DNA from: DATJGR01 sp963780795
GTDB taxonomy: Bacteria; Pseudomonadota; Gammaproteobacteria; Pseudomonadales; Azotimanducaceae
Length of the DNA stretch: 64,000 nucleotides
Assembly: GCA_963780795.1 (NCBI GenBank)
Contig: CAWADH010000005.1
Span: forward strand, 310,001 to 374,000
Direction: 5' to 3'
Shown: piece by piece, positions 25,564 through 33,431 of the stretch
Position numbering within the stretch: the stretch's first letter is position 1
Layout: every line of letters begins with the position of its first letter
Notes under the pieces: model-generated
The model's input: only the letters and a program-made list of their open reading frames with translations
Told to the model about the DNA's origin: nothing
Databases searched by the model: none
Made by a program: the position numbers and the translations under genes

Positions 25564-27357
25564 ATGGCTGCGGAGACCGCTGCGACGCTGAAATTCGATC
25601 CCGATGCGCTGCGTGAGAAGTACCGGCAGGAACGCGACAAGCGCCTGCGCAAAGACGGTAACGCGCAGTATCTGGAAGTGGTCGGCGAGTTCTCGCACTT
25701 CCTCGAAGATCCTTATGTGAAGCGGATCGAGCGCGCGGCACTGCACGACGACGTCGAAGTGCTGGTGATCGGCGGCGGCTTCGCCGGACTGTTGATCGGC
25801 GCGCGCCTTCGCCAGAGCGGCATCGAAGACATCCGCATCGTCGAAAAGGGCGGCGACTTCGGCGGCACGTGGTACTGGAACCGTTATCCGGGCGCCGCGT
25901 GCGACACCGAGGCATACATCTATCTGCCGCTGCTCGAAGAAACCGGCTACATCCCGACCGAAAAGTACGCGAAGGCGCCGGAGATCCTCGCGCACAGCCG
26001 CCGCATCGCGGAGCACTACGACCTGTACCGCAACGTGCTGTTCCAGACGCAGATCACCGAATTGCGTTGGGACGATGCCGCATCGCGCTGGATCGTATCC
26101 ACGGATCGCGGCGACCGCTTCACCGCGCAATACGTCTGCATGGCGAACGGTCCGCTCAACCGTCCGAAGCTGCCGGGCGTGCCCGGCGTCGGTTCGTTCA
26201 AAGGACACTCCTTCCACACGAGCCGTTGGGACTACGCGTACACCGGCGGCGACAGCTACGGCAATCTGACCGGCCTGAAGGACAAGCGCGTCGGCATCAT
26301 CGGCACCGGCGCCACCGCCGTGCAGTGCGTGCCGCACGTCGGCGCCAGCGCGAAGCACACCTATCTGTTCCAGCGCACGCCGTCGTCGATCGACGTGCGT
26401 GCGAATCGGCCCACCGACCGAGACTGGGCAAAGTCGTTAGACTCGGGCTGGCAGCGCCGTCGCATGGAGAATTTCTCGACGCTGACGAGCGGCGGCTATG
26501 CCGAAGAAGATCTCGTCATGGACGGCTGGACCGAGATCATCGGCAAGCTGCTGCGCGGCCGCGGCTTGAGCACCGATCCCGAGTCGATCATGCGCACGCT
26601 CGAGATGGTCGACTTCGAAAAGATGGAACAGGTGCGGGCGCGCGCCGAAGCGATCGTCAACGATCCGAACACAGCGGAAGCGCTGAAGCCGTATTACCGC
26701 CAGTTCTGCAAGCGGCCGTGTTTCCACGACGAATATCTCGATACTTTCAACCGGCCGAACGTGACGCTCGTTCACACCGACGGCAAAGGCATCGAACGGA
26801 TCACGGAACGCGGCATCGTTGCGAACGGCGTCGAATACGAACTCGATTGCATCATCTTCGCGAGCGGCTTCGAAGTGGGCACGCCACTGGAACGGCGTGC
26901 CGGTTACGAAGTGTACGGACGCGGCGGCGTTGCACTGAGCCAGAAGTGGAAAGACGGCGTATCGACGATGTTCGGCATGCAGACGCACGACTTCCCGAAC
27001 TGTTTCATCGTCGGACTGTCGCAAACCGGCGTGTCGGCGAACATTCCGCACGTGCTCGACGTACAGAGCCGCCACATCGGCTACATCCTGAAACACGCGC
27101 ACGATCATCAGGCGCGCACATTCGACGTAACGGCCGAAGCGGAAGCCGACTGGGTGAAGAAGGTGATCGACGCGTCGGTGATGAGCGTGAAGTTCCTGGA
27201 ATCGTGCACGCCGGGCTACTACAACAACGAAGGGCAACCGAACGGTCTGCTGATCCGGCGCAACGGCTCGTACGCGCCGGGCATCATGGCGTTCTCGTCG
27301 ATCCTCGACGCGTGGCGCAACGAAGGAACGCTCGACGGCATTCGTTTCGACACGTAG
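25564..27357 (+). CDS. Baeyer-Villiger monooxygenase (FAD/NADPH), copy 1
   Basis: Class B flavin monooxygenase of 597 residues that would insert oxygen beside a ketone to give an ester or lactone. It has the FAD Rossmann motif GGGFAGLLIGAR (70-81), the BVMO fingerprint FKGHSFHTSRWD (about 212-223), the NADPH motif GIIGTGATAVQ and DFGGTWYWNRYPGAACD near the flavin. The N-terminal 60-residue extension (FDPDALREKYRQERDKRLRKDGN) is shared with the second copy at 40436-42268. The ATG at 25564 follows GGAGAGG. Confidence 0.93.
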   Translation: MAAETAATLKFDPDALREKYRQERDKRLRKDGNAQYLEVVGEFSHFLEDPYVKRIERAALHDDVEVLVIGGGFAGLLIGARLRQSGIEDIRIVEKGGDFGGTWYWNRYPGAACDTEAYIYLPLLEETGYIPTEKYAKAPEILAHSRRIAEHYDLYRNVLFQTQITELRWDDAASRWIVSTDRGDRFTAQYVCMANGPLNRPKLPGVPGVGSFKGHSFHTSRWDYAYTGGDSYGNLTGLKDKRVGIIGTGATAVQCVPHVGASAKHTYLFQRTPSSIDVRANRPTDRDWAKSLDSGWQRRRMENFSTLTSGGYAEEDLVMDGWTEIIGKLLRGRGLSTDPESIMRTLEMVDFEKMEQVRARAEAIVNDPNTAEALKPYYRQFCKRPCFHDEYLDTFNRPNVTLVHTDGKGIERITERGIVANGVEYELDCIIFASGFEVGTPLERRAGYEVYGRGGVALSQKWKDGVSTMFGMQTHDFPNCFIVGLSQTGVSANIPHVLDVQSRHIGYILKHAHDHQARTFDVTAEAEADWVKKVIDASVMSVKFLESCTPGYYNNEGQPNGLLIRRNGSYAPGIMAFSSILDAWRNEGTLDGIRFDT

Positions 27358-27383
27358 CACCGGTTCGCGAGCCGGTTAGAATG

Positions 27384-27410
27384 CGACCTCGTCTCTCCGA
27401 TTCGAGGTCG
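27384..27410 (+). promoter_or_regulatory. Hairpin masking the tldD ribosome binding site
   Basis: CGACCTCG (27384-27391) and CGAGGTCG (27403-27410) are perfect complements separated by 11 bases. The right arm contains GAGG (27404-27407), the only Shine-Dalgarno for the ATG at 27413. Folding would hide it, so translation may depend on temperature, a helicase or a binding factor. Confidence 0.4.
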
Positions 27411-27412
27411 TC

Positions 27413-28801
27413 ATGTCGATTCGCGAAACCAATCTGGCCGTCTACGGCAACCGCTTCAACGCCTACACGGAGTTGCGACTGCAGCGCAACCGCAGCACCC
27501 AGATCTCGCTGCTGAACGGCGACGTCGTTTCGAACACGAAGACGTCCGACGGCGGCGTGTCGGCGCGCGTGTTCAAAGACGGCGTGTGGGGCTTCGCCTC
27601 GCGCCCGCAGATCGACAACGACTCGGTCATCGCGACGGTCGACGAAGCGACGCGCAACGCCGCGCTGCTGGCGCGCCACGCGGCGCGGCCGGAAATCGTG
27701 CTGCCGCGCACGAAGTCCTTCAGCGAAAGCGATTTCGCAACAAAGCGGCCGCGGCTGACGCAGCAGCAGTCGATCGAGTTCCTGCAGGCGATCGACGCGC
27801 ACATCGCGAAGACGTATCCGGATCTGAAGTCGCGCAGCGTCGCGCGCCTCGACCTCGACATGGAGAAGCACCTCTATACGGCCGACGCATCGGAGGGTTA
27901 CTCGAACACCACGCGCTCGCTGATCCAGGTGCGCATGACCACCACTAACGACGCCGGTCAGCCGGTGGAATACAGCAAGACTTTCGGCGGCCGCGGCCAA
28001 TTCGAAGACGTCTTCACCGAACCCGCGGCGTTGTTCGCCGACATCGCGGAAACGCACCGCCATCTGATGAACAAACGCAAAGCGGTGGCGCCGCGCGCCG
28101 GGCTGCACGACGTCGTGCTCGATTCCGATCTCGCCGGCATCCTCGCGCACGAAGCGATCGGCCACACCACCGAAGCCGACATCGTTCAGGAAGGGTCGGT
28201 GGCCGGCGACTACATCGGCAAGCTCGTGGCGAGTCCGCTCATCACGCTGGTCGATTTCGCAAACACCTACCGCGGCGAAACGCTGCCGGTGCCGATCTAC
28301 GTCGACGACGAAGGCGTAGAAAGCAAAGACACGATCCTGATCGAGAACGGCGTGCTGAAGAACTTCATGCACAACAAGGAGAGCTCGGTACTGTTCGGCG
28401 TTCCGCCCACCGGCAACGCGCGCGCGTATACCTTCTCCGACGAGCCACTGATCCGCATGCGCAACACCGCGATCTTGCCGGGCAAAGACAAACTCGACGA
28501 CATGATCGCCAGCATCGAAGACGGCTACTACCTGTTGCGACCGTCGAACGGTCAGGCCGATTCGACGTCGGAGTTCATGTTCGGCGTAACGCTCGGTTAT
28601 GAGATCAAAAACGGCAAGCTCGGCAACGCCATCACCGACACGACGATCTCCGGCGTCGCGTTCGACATGCTCAAGACCGTCACGATGGTTTCGGACGAAC
28701 TGAGCTGGACCTGCGCTGGCATGTGCGGCAAGAAGACGTTGATTCCAGTCGGCATGGGCGGACCGTCGATCAAGTGTCGCGTGCACCTCGGAGGCGTGTG
28801 A
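27413..28801 (+). CDS. tldD: Metalloprotease subunit TldD
   Basis: TldD/PmbA family protease subunit of 462 residues. The zinc motif HEAIGH lies near residue 245, followed by TTEADIVQEGS, and the conserved C-terminal GxGGP-type block MGMGGPSIKC is present. In E. coli, TldD and TldE form a heterodimer that degrades unfolded peptides and processes microcin B17 and the CcdA antitoxin. TldE follows with a 1-bp gap, so the pair is complete. The C-terminal Cys-rich WTCAGMCGKK is a notable local feature. Confidence 0.92.
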   Translation: MSIRETNLAVYGNRFNAYTELRLQRNRSTQISLLNGDVVSNTKTSDGGVSARVFKDGVWGFASRPQIDNDSVIATVDEATRNAALLARHAARPEIVLPRTKSFSESDFATKRPRLTQQQSIEFLQAIDAHIAKTYPDLKSRSVARLDLDMEKHLYTADASEGYSNTTRSLIQVRMTTTNDAGQPVEYSKTFGGRGQFEDVFTEPAALFADIAETHRHLMNKRKAVAPRAGLHDVVLDSDLAGILAHEAIGHTTEADIVQEGSVAGDYIGKLVASPLITLVDFANTYRGETLPVPIYVDDEGVESKDTILIENGVLKNFMHNKESSVLFGVPPTGNARAYTFSDEPLIRMRNTAILPGKDKLDDMIASIEDGYYLLRPSNGQADSTSEFMFGVTLGYEIKNGKLGNAITDTTISGVAFDMLKTVTMVSDELSWTCAGMCGKKTLIPVGMGGPSIKCRVHLGGV

Positions 28802-28802
28802 C

Positions 28803-30083
28803 ATGGTCGACCGCGCGTTTGCACAGCGCAGCCTCGACGCATTGCTGAAGCGCGGCTTCCAGAAAGCGCGCGTGCGTCTGGTGAACAGCGACCAGCACGA
28901 ACTGCAGGCGGAGTTCGGCCACACCAATCTGCTGCGCACGACGCACAACACGGAACTCGGTCTGCTCGGCATCGTCGACGACAAGCAGGGCACGCTGACG
29001 CTGAACAACGTGACTGACGAGGGCTTGCCCGACGCCGTCGATAACCTCTGGGCCGTGACCAGCGGTTCGAGAGCCGATCCGGCCAACGATATTGCCGAGG
29101 CGCAACCGAAGCGTGTCTTCAAAGCCGGTCCCGAAGCGCCCGACCTCGATCTGATGTACGAACGCATTGCCGAGGCACTCGACTACGCGAAGACGCACTA
29201 CCCGACCTTGAAAATGGGCAACGCGTCGATCTCGTTTGCGGCGCGCCGGGCGCTGTTCCTGAATTCGAACGGCGTCGACTTCGACACGACACGATCGGCC
29301 TATCATTCGAGCCTGATGTTCACCGCGCGCGACGGCACCGACGTGTCGTCGTTCAACTACACCGGCGTGACGTTGGCCGCTCTCGACAAGCCGTTGGTGT
29401 CGCACGCGACCACCGATACGCTGATGAAGCAGACGACCGAGCAGGTGCGCACGAAGAAGGTGCCGCGCAAGTTCACCGGCGACATGATCATCACGCCGGA
29501 CTGCATCGGCGATTTCCTCGGCTTCCTGCTCGGCAACATCGGCAACCAGCCGCTGATCTCCGGCACGTCACTGTACAAGAACAGCCTCGGCCAGCGCGTC
29601 GCAGACGCATCTCTCACGCTGCATTCCCGCCCGAGAGATCTCGTTGGCGGTTACTTCGTCACCGGCGACGGATACGAAGTGCAGAACGCAACCATCGTCG
29701 AGGAGGGCGTGCTGCGAAGCTTCCTGCTCGATCACTACGGCGCGCGCAAAACCGGTCTCGCGCGCGCTGTTACCGGCGGCGGCGCATGGGTAGTGGAAGC
29801 AGGCGCGACCCCGCTCGATGCGATGATCCGCGACGTGAAAGCCGGCATTCTGATCACGCGGTTCTCGGGTGGTCGTCCGAACGACAAAGGCGATTTCTCG
29901 GGCATCGCGAAGAACAGCTATTACATCGCCGACGGCGAAGTGGCGTACCCCATCTCCGAAACGATGGTCAGCGGCAACATGGCCGCGCTGCTGACGAACA
30001 TCGTCGCGATCTCGTCGGAGCGCGCGGACTTCGGTTCCGGCATCTTCCCGTGGGTGCGGGTGAGCGGCATCGGTATCTCCTGA
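28803..30083 (+). CDS. tldE: TldE/PmbA partner subunit
   Basis: Non-catalytic partner of TldD, 426 residues, of the same fold but without the HExxxH motif. Typical are RALFLNSNGVDFDTTRS, the middle SLYKNSLGQRVADASLTLHS segment (where TldD has its active site), ILITRFSGGRPNDKGDFSGIAKNSYYIADGE and the C-terminal SSERADFGSGIFPWVRVSG. It supplies the second half of the proteolytic chamber. It is immediately downstream of tldD and surely cotranscribed. Confidence 0.92.
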   Translation: MVDRAFAQRSLDALLKRGFQKARVRLVNSDQHELQAEFGHTNLLRTTHNTELGLLGIVDDKQGTLTLNNVTDEGLPDAVDNLWAVTSGSRADPANDIAEAQPKRVFKAGPEAPDLDLMYERIAEALDYAKTHYPTLKMGNASISFAARRALFLNSNGVDFDTTRSAYHSSLMFTARDGTDVSSFNYTGVTLAALDKPLVSHATTDTLMKQTTEQVRTKKVPRKFTGDMIITPDCIGDFLGFLLGNIGNQPLISGTSLYKNSLGQRVADASLTLHSRPRDLVGGYFVTGDGYEVQNATIVEEGVLRSFLLDHYGARKTGLARAVTGGGAWVVEAGATPLDAMIRDVKAGILITRFSGGRPNDKGDFSGIAKNSYYIADGEVAYPISETMVSGNMAALLTNIVAISSERADFGSGIFPWVRVSGIGIS

Positions 30084-30166
30084 CGTCCGCTTGCATCGTT
30101 CGCGGTTCATCCAACACACTTCGCGACTCTACTTTCCGATCGATCGTTGCCCGTGCCCCAGCGCTG

Positions 30167-30340
30167 CTAGATCTCAGATCCCGAGCCGCCGCCGAAGCAT
30201 TTCTGATCGGCGGTAATCGCGCGCACGCGCGCGCATTGGATGCAGGCGCGGCGGACTGAGGTCTGGCACTCGGCCGTCGACACCTGCGTCTCGCATTCTC
30301 CGCAACTTTCCGAACCGGGCGTCGCCTCCACGCGATCCAT
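30167..30340 (-). CDS. Candidate small cysteine-rich protein (57 aa)
   Basis: This frame lies in the 323-bp stretch between tldE and the DUF1062 gene, otherwise empty on both strands. It has strongly GC-biased third positions, as in neighbouring genes, and seven cysteines arranged ESCGEC, AEC, ACIQC and QKCFGGG, suggestive of zinc binding. It starts at an ATG (30340) with GAGGCG upstream. The ending CFGGG recalls the C-terminus of small Cys-rich polymorphic-toxin-like domains, but this is a weak impression. A longer version starting at 30418 is possible. Confidence 0.42.
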   Translation of the reverse strand: MDRVEATPGSESCGECETQVSTAECQTSVRRACIQCARVRAITADQKCFGGGSGSEI

Positions 30341-30406
30341 GGCATCGCGCCTCGATGTCGCCGTCGACCCTGCTGTCGCGCAGTGCTTCCGCACCGGATT
30401 ACTGCT

Positions 30407-30994
30407 GTGGAGATTCACTGCGAACGCTGGGAGGTGACGCCGCTGTCGTCACCGCGACTGATCAGATACTGCCGAGGCTGCAACGCGATGCGGCCGTTCG
30501 TCTGCGCGGGAACGTTCCGCGTCAATGCACACGGAAAGAGACTCGACGTATGGCTCAACTATCGCTGCGACCGGTGCGCCGCGGCGTGGAAGTGTCCCGT
30601 CATCGAACGGCGACCGGTTGCCGAGATCGAGCCGCAACGCCTCGAGGCGTTCTTCCGCAACGATCCGCTCGTCGCACGCCGACTCGCATTCGACATCGTG
30701 AAAAAGCGGCGCGCTCCGGTCGAGGCCAGCACCGAGGTGCACGTGACGCGCGTGACGGTTGCGCCGATGAGTGACGACCTCGCGCCTCTGTGCATTCGTC
30801 TTGCGGTACCGCTTCCGTGCTCTGTCCGCCTGGATCGGCTGCTGGCGCAGCAACTGGGCCTTTCACGGGCGGCGCTGCACCAATTTCACGAGCGCGGCGA
30901 CCTGGGTGTGGCACCGGTCCGCAACAATGCGCTGCGCGCAACGATCCGCGATGGACAGTGCATACGAATCCGGACGCCACCGTTCGCCAACTAG
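30407..30994 (+). CDS. DUF1062 domain-containing protein
   Basis: Protein of about 195 residues with the DUF1062 pattern. A zinc ribbon is made of RYCRGC and NYRCDRCAAAWKC, with the conserved GTFRVNAHGKRLDVWL between them. The C-terminal half (VRLDRLLAQQLGLSRAALHQFHERGDL) resembles an S4-like RNA-binding motif. Function is unknown in the family. GTG at 30407 is the likelier start (MEIHCERWEV); another GTG lies eight codons upstream. It converges with the methyltransferase at 30991, overlapping by 4 nt. Confidence 0.8.
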   Translation: MEIHCERWEVTPLSSPRLIRYCRGCNAMRPFVCAGTFRVNAHGKRLDVWLNYRCDRCAAAWKCPVIERRPVAEIEPQRLEAFFRNDPLVARRLAFDIVKKRRAPVEASTEVHVTRVTVAPMSDDLAPLCIRLAVPLPCSVRLDRLLAQQLGLSRAALHQFHERGDLGVAPVRNNALRATIRDGQCIRIRTPPFAN

Positions 30995-31695
30995 ACCGGC
31001 GCCTCGGGAAGGTCGGTAACTCGCCACAGACCGAGATGTTTGTCGGCGAACTCCGCCGATGGATGCTGCTCGTCGAACAACTCGACCGGCACCGGCAGGT
31101 TGAACGGCGGCCGCTGCAGGTTTACCGCGCGCCACTTGCCGGTGGGAATGTCTTCGTTCCGGTCGCGGCCGGTGAACGTCGTTGCGAGCAGCCACGTTGC
31201 ACCGGATCTACGGAGGTTGGCGAGTGCGCGCGACACGTCGTCATTGGAGAAGTGCACGAGGCAGTCGCGACATAGCACCACGTCGGCAATCGGAAGCGGA
31301 TCCTGCAACAGATCGCACTGAATGAACTTCCGGCGATCGTTGCCGTACGCGTGCTGGTTCTGGTGGATCAATTCGTCGACCACGTCGGCGCCGATGTATT
31401 CGACGTTCAAATCGACGAGACGCATCCAGTAGAAATCACCGCACGGAACGTCGAGCAGCGTCCTGCACTGCAGCTTCTTCACCAACGGCGGAAGCAGCTG
31501 GCGTACGACCTCGGTCTGCGCGAGGTCCGATCCGGGTCCCGACAGCGATTCCATTTCGAGCGCCGCGTGACGATGGAATTTGCGTGTGAAGGTCTGCTTC
31601 GCCGACCGGCCGGCGCGCGATGGTTTCATCTTTCGCCAGAAATCGAACAGCCGCGGCAGGCGCGTTTTGACGAATTGCTTCACCGACCGGTTCAC
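30991..31695 (-). CDS. Class I SAM-dependent methyltransferase
   Basis: Rossmann-fold methyltransferase of 234 residues. Motif I is TLLDVPCGDFYWM, motif II YIGADVV, motif IV VVLCRDCLVHFSND; a lysine/arginine-rich N-terminus precedes the fold. DVPCGD in place of the usual DxGCGxG puts it with sugar- or polysaccharide-linked methyltransferases, but the substrate is not readable. The start is GTG at 31695, overlapping the TRIC-channel stop (GTGA), which makes it the second cistron after that gene. Confidence 0.85.
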   Translation of the reverse strand: MNRSVKQFVKTRLPRLFDFWRKMKPSRAGRSAKQTFTRKFHRHAALEMESLSGPGSDLAQTEVVRQLLPPLVKKLQCRTLLDVPCGDFYWMRLVDLNVEYIGADVVDELIHQNQHAYGNDRRKFIQCDLLQDPLPIADVVLCRDCLVHFSNDDVSRALANLRRSGATWLLATTFTGRDRNEDIPTGKWRAVNLQRPPFNLPVPVELFDEQHPSAEFADKHLGLWRVTDLPEAPV

Positions 31696-32309
31696 GACGG
31701 CGACTCCGGCAGCTTGAACGTCGGCAACCGCAACCCCCACAAGATGGCCGATACGCGCAACGCAACGACCACGCTCATTCCCAAGGCAAACGCCCAAAGG
31801 CGCGGCACGCCGAGCGCTTCGGCCGTCAGGTAAAACGAAATGCCGGCGATGGCCGCGGTTGCGTAGATGTCACGCCGCAGAATCAGCGGAATTTCGGCGC
31901 AGAGGACGTCGCGCAGCACACCGCCTGCCACGCCGGTGATCGTTCCCATCAGCACGGCGATGATCGGCGACAGACCCGCCGCTTCGGCGACCTGCGCGCC
32001 GGACAATGAGAACAATGCGAGCCCCAGCGCATCCGCCAACGACAATGCGTTGCCGGGCGGCGGGCGTATTCGGACATAGAGCAACGTCAGCAGCACGGCG
32101 GCGCCGATGACGATGAGATAGGTGGGTTCGGCAATCCAGAAGATCGGATGCCGGTCCAACAGCAGATCGCGGACCGTGCCCCCGCCCACCGCCGTCAGCG
32201 ACGCGATGACCAGAACGCCGAACAGGTCGAGGGCTTTTCGTCCGGCGGCGAGCGCACCGCTCACCGCGAATACCGCAACGCCGACCAGGTCGAGCAGGTG
32301 CAGCGTCAT
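31692..32309 (-). CDS. TRIC cation channel family protein (UPF0126/YadS)
   Basis: Integral membrane protein of 205 residues with seven helices in two inverted halves, each ending in the Gly-rich motif of the family: VGGGTVRDLLLDR and VAGGVLRDVLC. Bacterial TRIC proteins are trimeric monovalent-cation channels; some have been linked to amino-acid uptake. The ATG at 32309 matches family length; a TTG three codons upstream with better ribosome-site spacing is possible. It is coupled to the methyltransferase downstream. Confidence 0.9.
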   Translation of the reverse strand: MTLHLLDLVGVAVFAVSGALAAGRKALDLFGVLVIASLTAVGGGTVRDLLLDRHPIFWIAEPTYLIVIGAAVLLTLLYVRIRPPPGNALSLADALGLALFSLSGAQVAEAAGLSPIIAVLMGTITGVAGGVLRDVLCAEIPLILRRDIYATAAIAGISFYLTAEALGVPRLWAFALGMSVVVALRVSAILWGLRLPTFKLPESPS

Positions 32310-32375
32310 CCAGTTCAAACGGTAAATCCCCCGAGGCGCTTGCAGACGAGCCGATCGGCGCGGCAATCGGTTGCG

Positions 32376-32861
32376 TCAATCTACCAGCACTTCGACGTTT
32401 GTCACTTCCGTCGGCGCGCCATGCGCGAGATAGTTGGCAACGATCGCGGCCAGCGCCTTCGGCGTCAAAGGCTCTTGCGCCTTCGCGAGTTCGTCGGCAT
32501 GCCACCAGCGGAATCGATCCAGCACCTGCGCTTCGACCACATCCGACATCTGCGGCTCGAACTCGGCCACGTGAACGATTCGATACTGCTCGCGCTGGCA
32601 GATCCGCCGGCCGCCCCAATTGAACGTGTGCTGACGCCGCCACACCAGCGGGCCAACCTCGAAGCGCTCCAGCCCCAACTCTTCCATCAGTTCGCGCCGC
32701 AACCCTGTTTCTTCGGACTCATCCGCTTCGAGTCCACCGCCCGGAGTGATCCAGAACCAGTCTCCGTCGCCGCCGCCCGGAGGGCGAATGCGCATCAGCA
32801 GCACTTTCCGCTCCGGCGTCAGCACGATCGCGCGGATGGCGGTGCGCTGGACGATCACCAT
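32376..32861 (-). CDS. NUDIX hydrolase
   Basis: Nucleoside-diphosphate-linked hydrolase of 161 residues with the complete Nudix box GGGLEADESEETGLRRELMEELGL (Gly, five, Glu, seven, RELxEELG; about residues 41-64). The protein is otherwise of the stand-alone, low-specificity type, preceded by WFWITPGG. It would hydrolyse a (d)NTP or other phosphoanhydride. Its ATG lies 7 bases inside the end of the upstream hypothetical gene, so the two are coupled. Confidence 0.9.
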   Translation of the reverse strand: MVIVQRTAIRAIVLTPERKVLLMRIRPPGGGDGDWFWITPGGGLEADESEETGLRRELMEELGLERFEVGPLVWRRQHTFNWGGRRICQREQYRIVHVAEFEPQMSDVVEAQVLDRFRWWHADELAKAQEPLTPKALAAIVANYLAHGAPTEVTNVEVLVD

Positions 32862-33379
32862 TGCAGTTCCATGAAACCGCCGACCTTCGTCGCCGCCCAT
32901 TCGCAGCTCAGGTTTTCCATGCGCTCGGAGATCTTTGCTACGGTGCGCGCGTCGAACGATCTGCGTTCGGCGGCGCCCATGAGCGCGAGCGTACTCTGCG
33001 CGGTGTCTTTCATTCCGGCGGCTCGGCGTCGCAGCGCCGCATGCGAGGACGACGCAAGCCAGTTGAATACGCAGACGTACGTGGCGCGTTCCGAACGCTC
33101 CGAATCGGCGCGCCCGGCGCGCGACAGTTTCTCGCTGCGGCGTTTGGATTTGCCGGAGCGCGTATCGCCGTGGAAGGTATCGGACGTGCCGCCCGCCGCT
33201 ACCTGACCGAAGATGCCGAGCTCGATCCCGAGTTCCTGTTCGACGATGAAGTGCTGCAGATCGTGCGGCATGAACGGGTCGTTACCCGGCGCCGTTCGCA
33301 TCCGCAACGGTTCGCCGCCGTCGCGACGAATCACGATGCCGTAGCGGCGGTCGTCCGTCTTGTGGAACTGCACGCGCAT
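32855..33379 (-). CDS. Hypothetical protein (174 aa), coupled to NUDIX gene
   Basis: I do not recognise a named family. The N-terminal half (MRVQFHKTDDRRYGIVIRRDGG, then MPHDLQHFIVEQELGIELGIFGQVAAGGTSDTF) is ordered and looks conserved, with a His-Asp-Leu-xx-His patch; the rest is basic and Arg/Ser-rich. No signal peptide or membrane segment is seen. It overlaps the NUDIX start by 7 nt and sits 52 bp after the c-di-GMP gene on the same strand. Confidence 0.6.
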   Translation of the reverse strand: MRVQFHKTDDRRYGIVIRRDGGEPLRMRTAPGNDPFMPHDLQHFIVEQELGIELGIFGQVAAGGTSDTFHGDTRSGKSKRRSEKLSRAGRADSERSERATYVCVFNWLASSSHAALRRRAAGMKDTAQSTLALMGAAERRSFDARTVAKISERMENLSCEWAATKVGGFMELQW

Positions 33380-33431
33380 GCGCTGAACCCGAAGTCGAGT
33401 TCGCGCATTGTAGAACGAGCGGCGCGCAAGC

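Noticed and set aside
27359..27376. ACCGG...CCGGT inverted repeat after the first BVMO as a terminator
   Set aside because: The stem is short with a large inner mismatch and no T-run follows.
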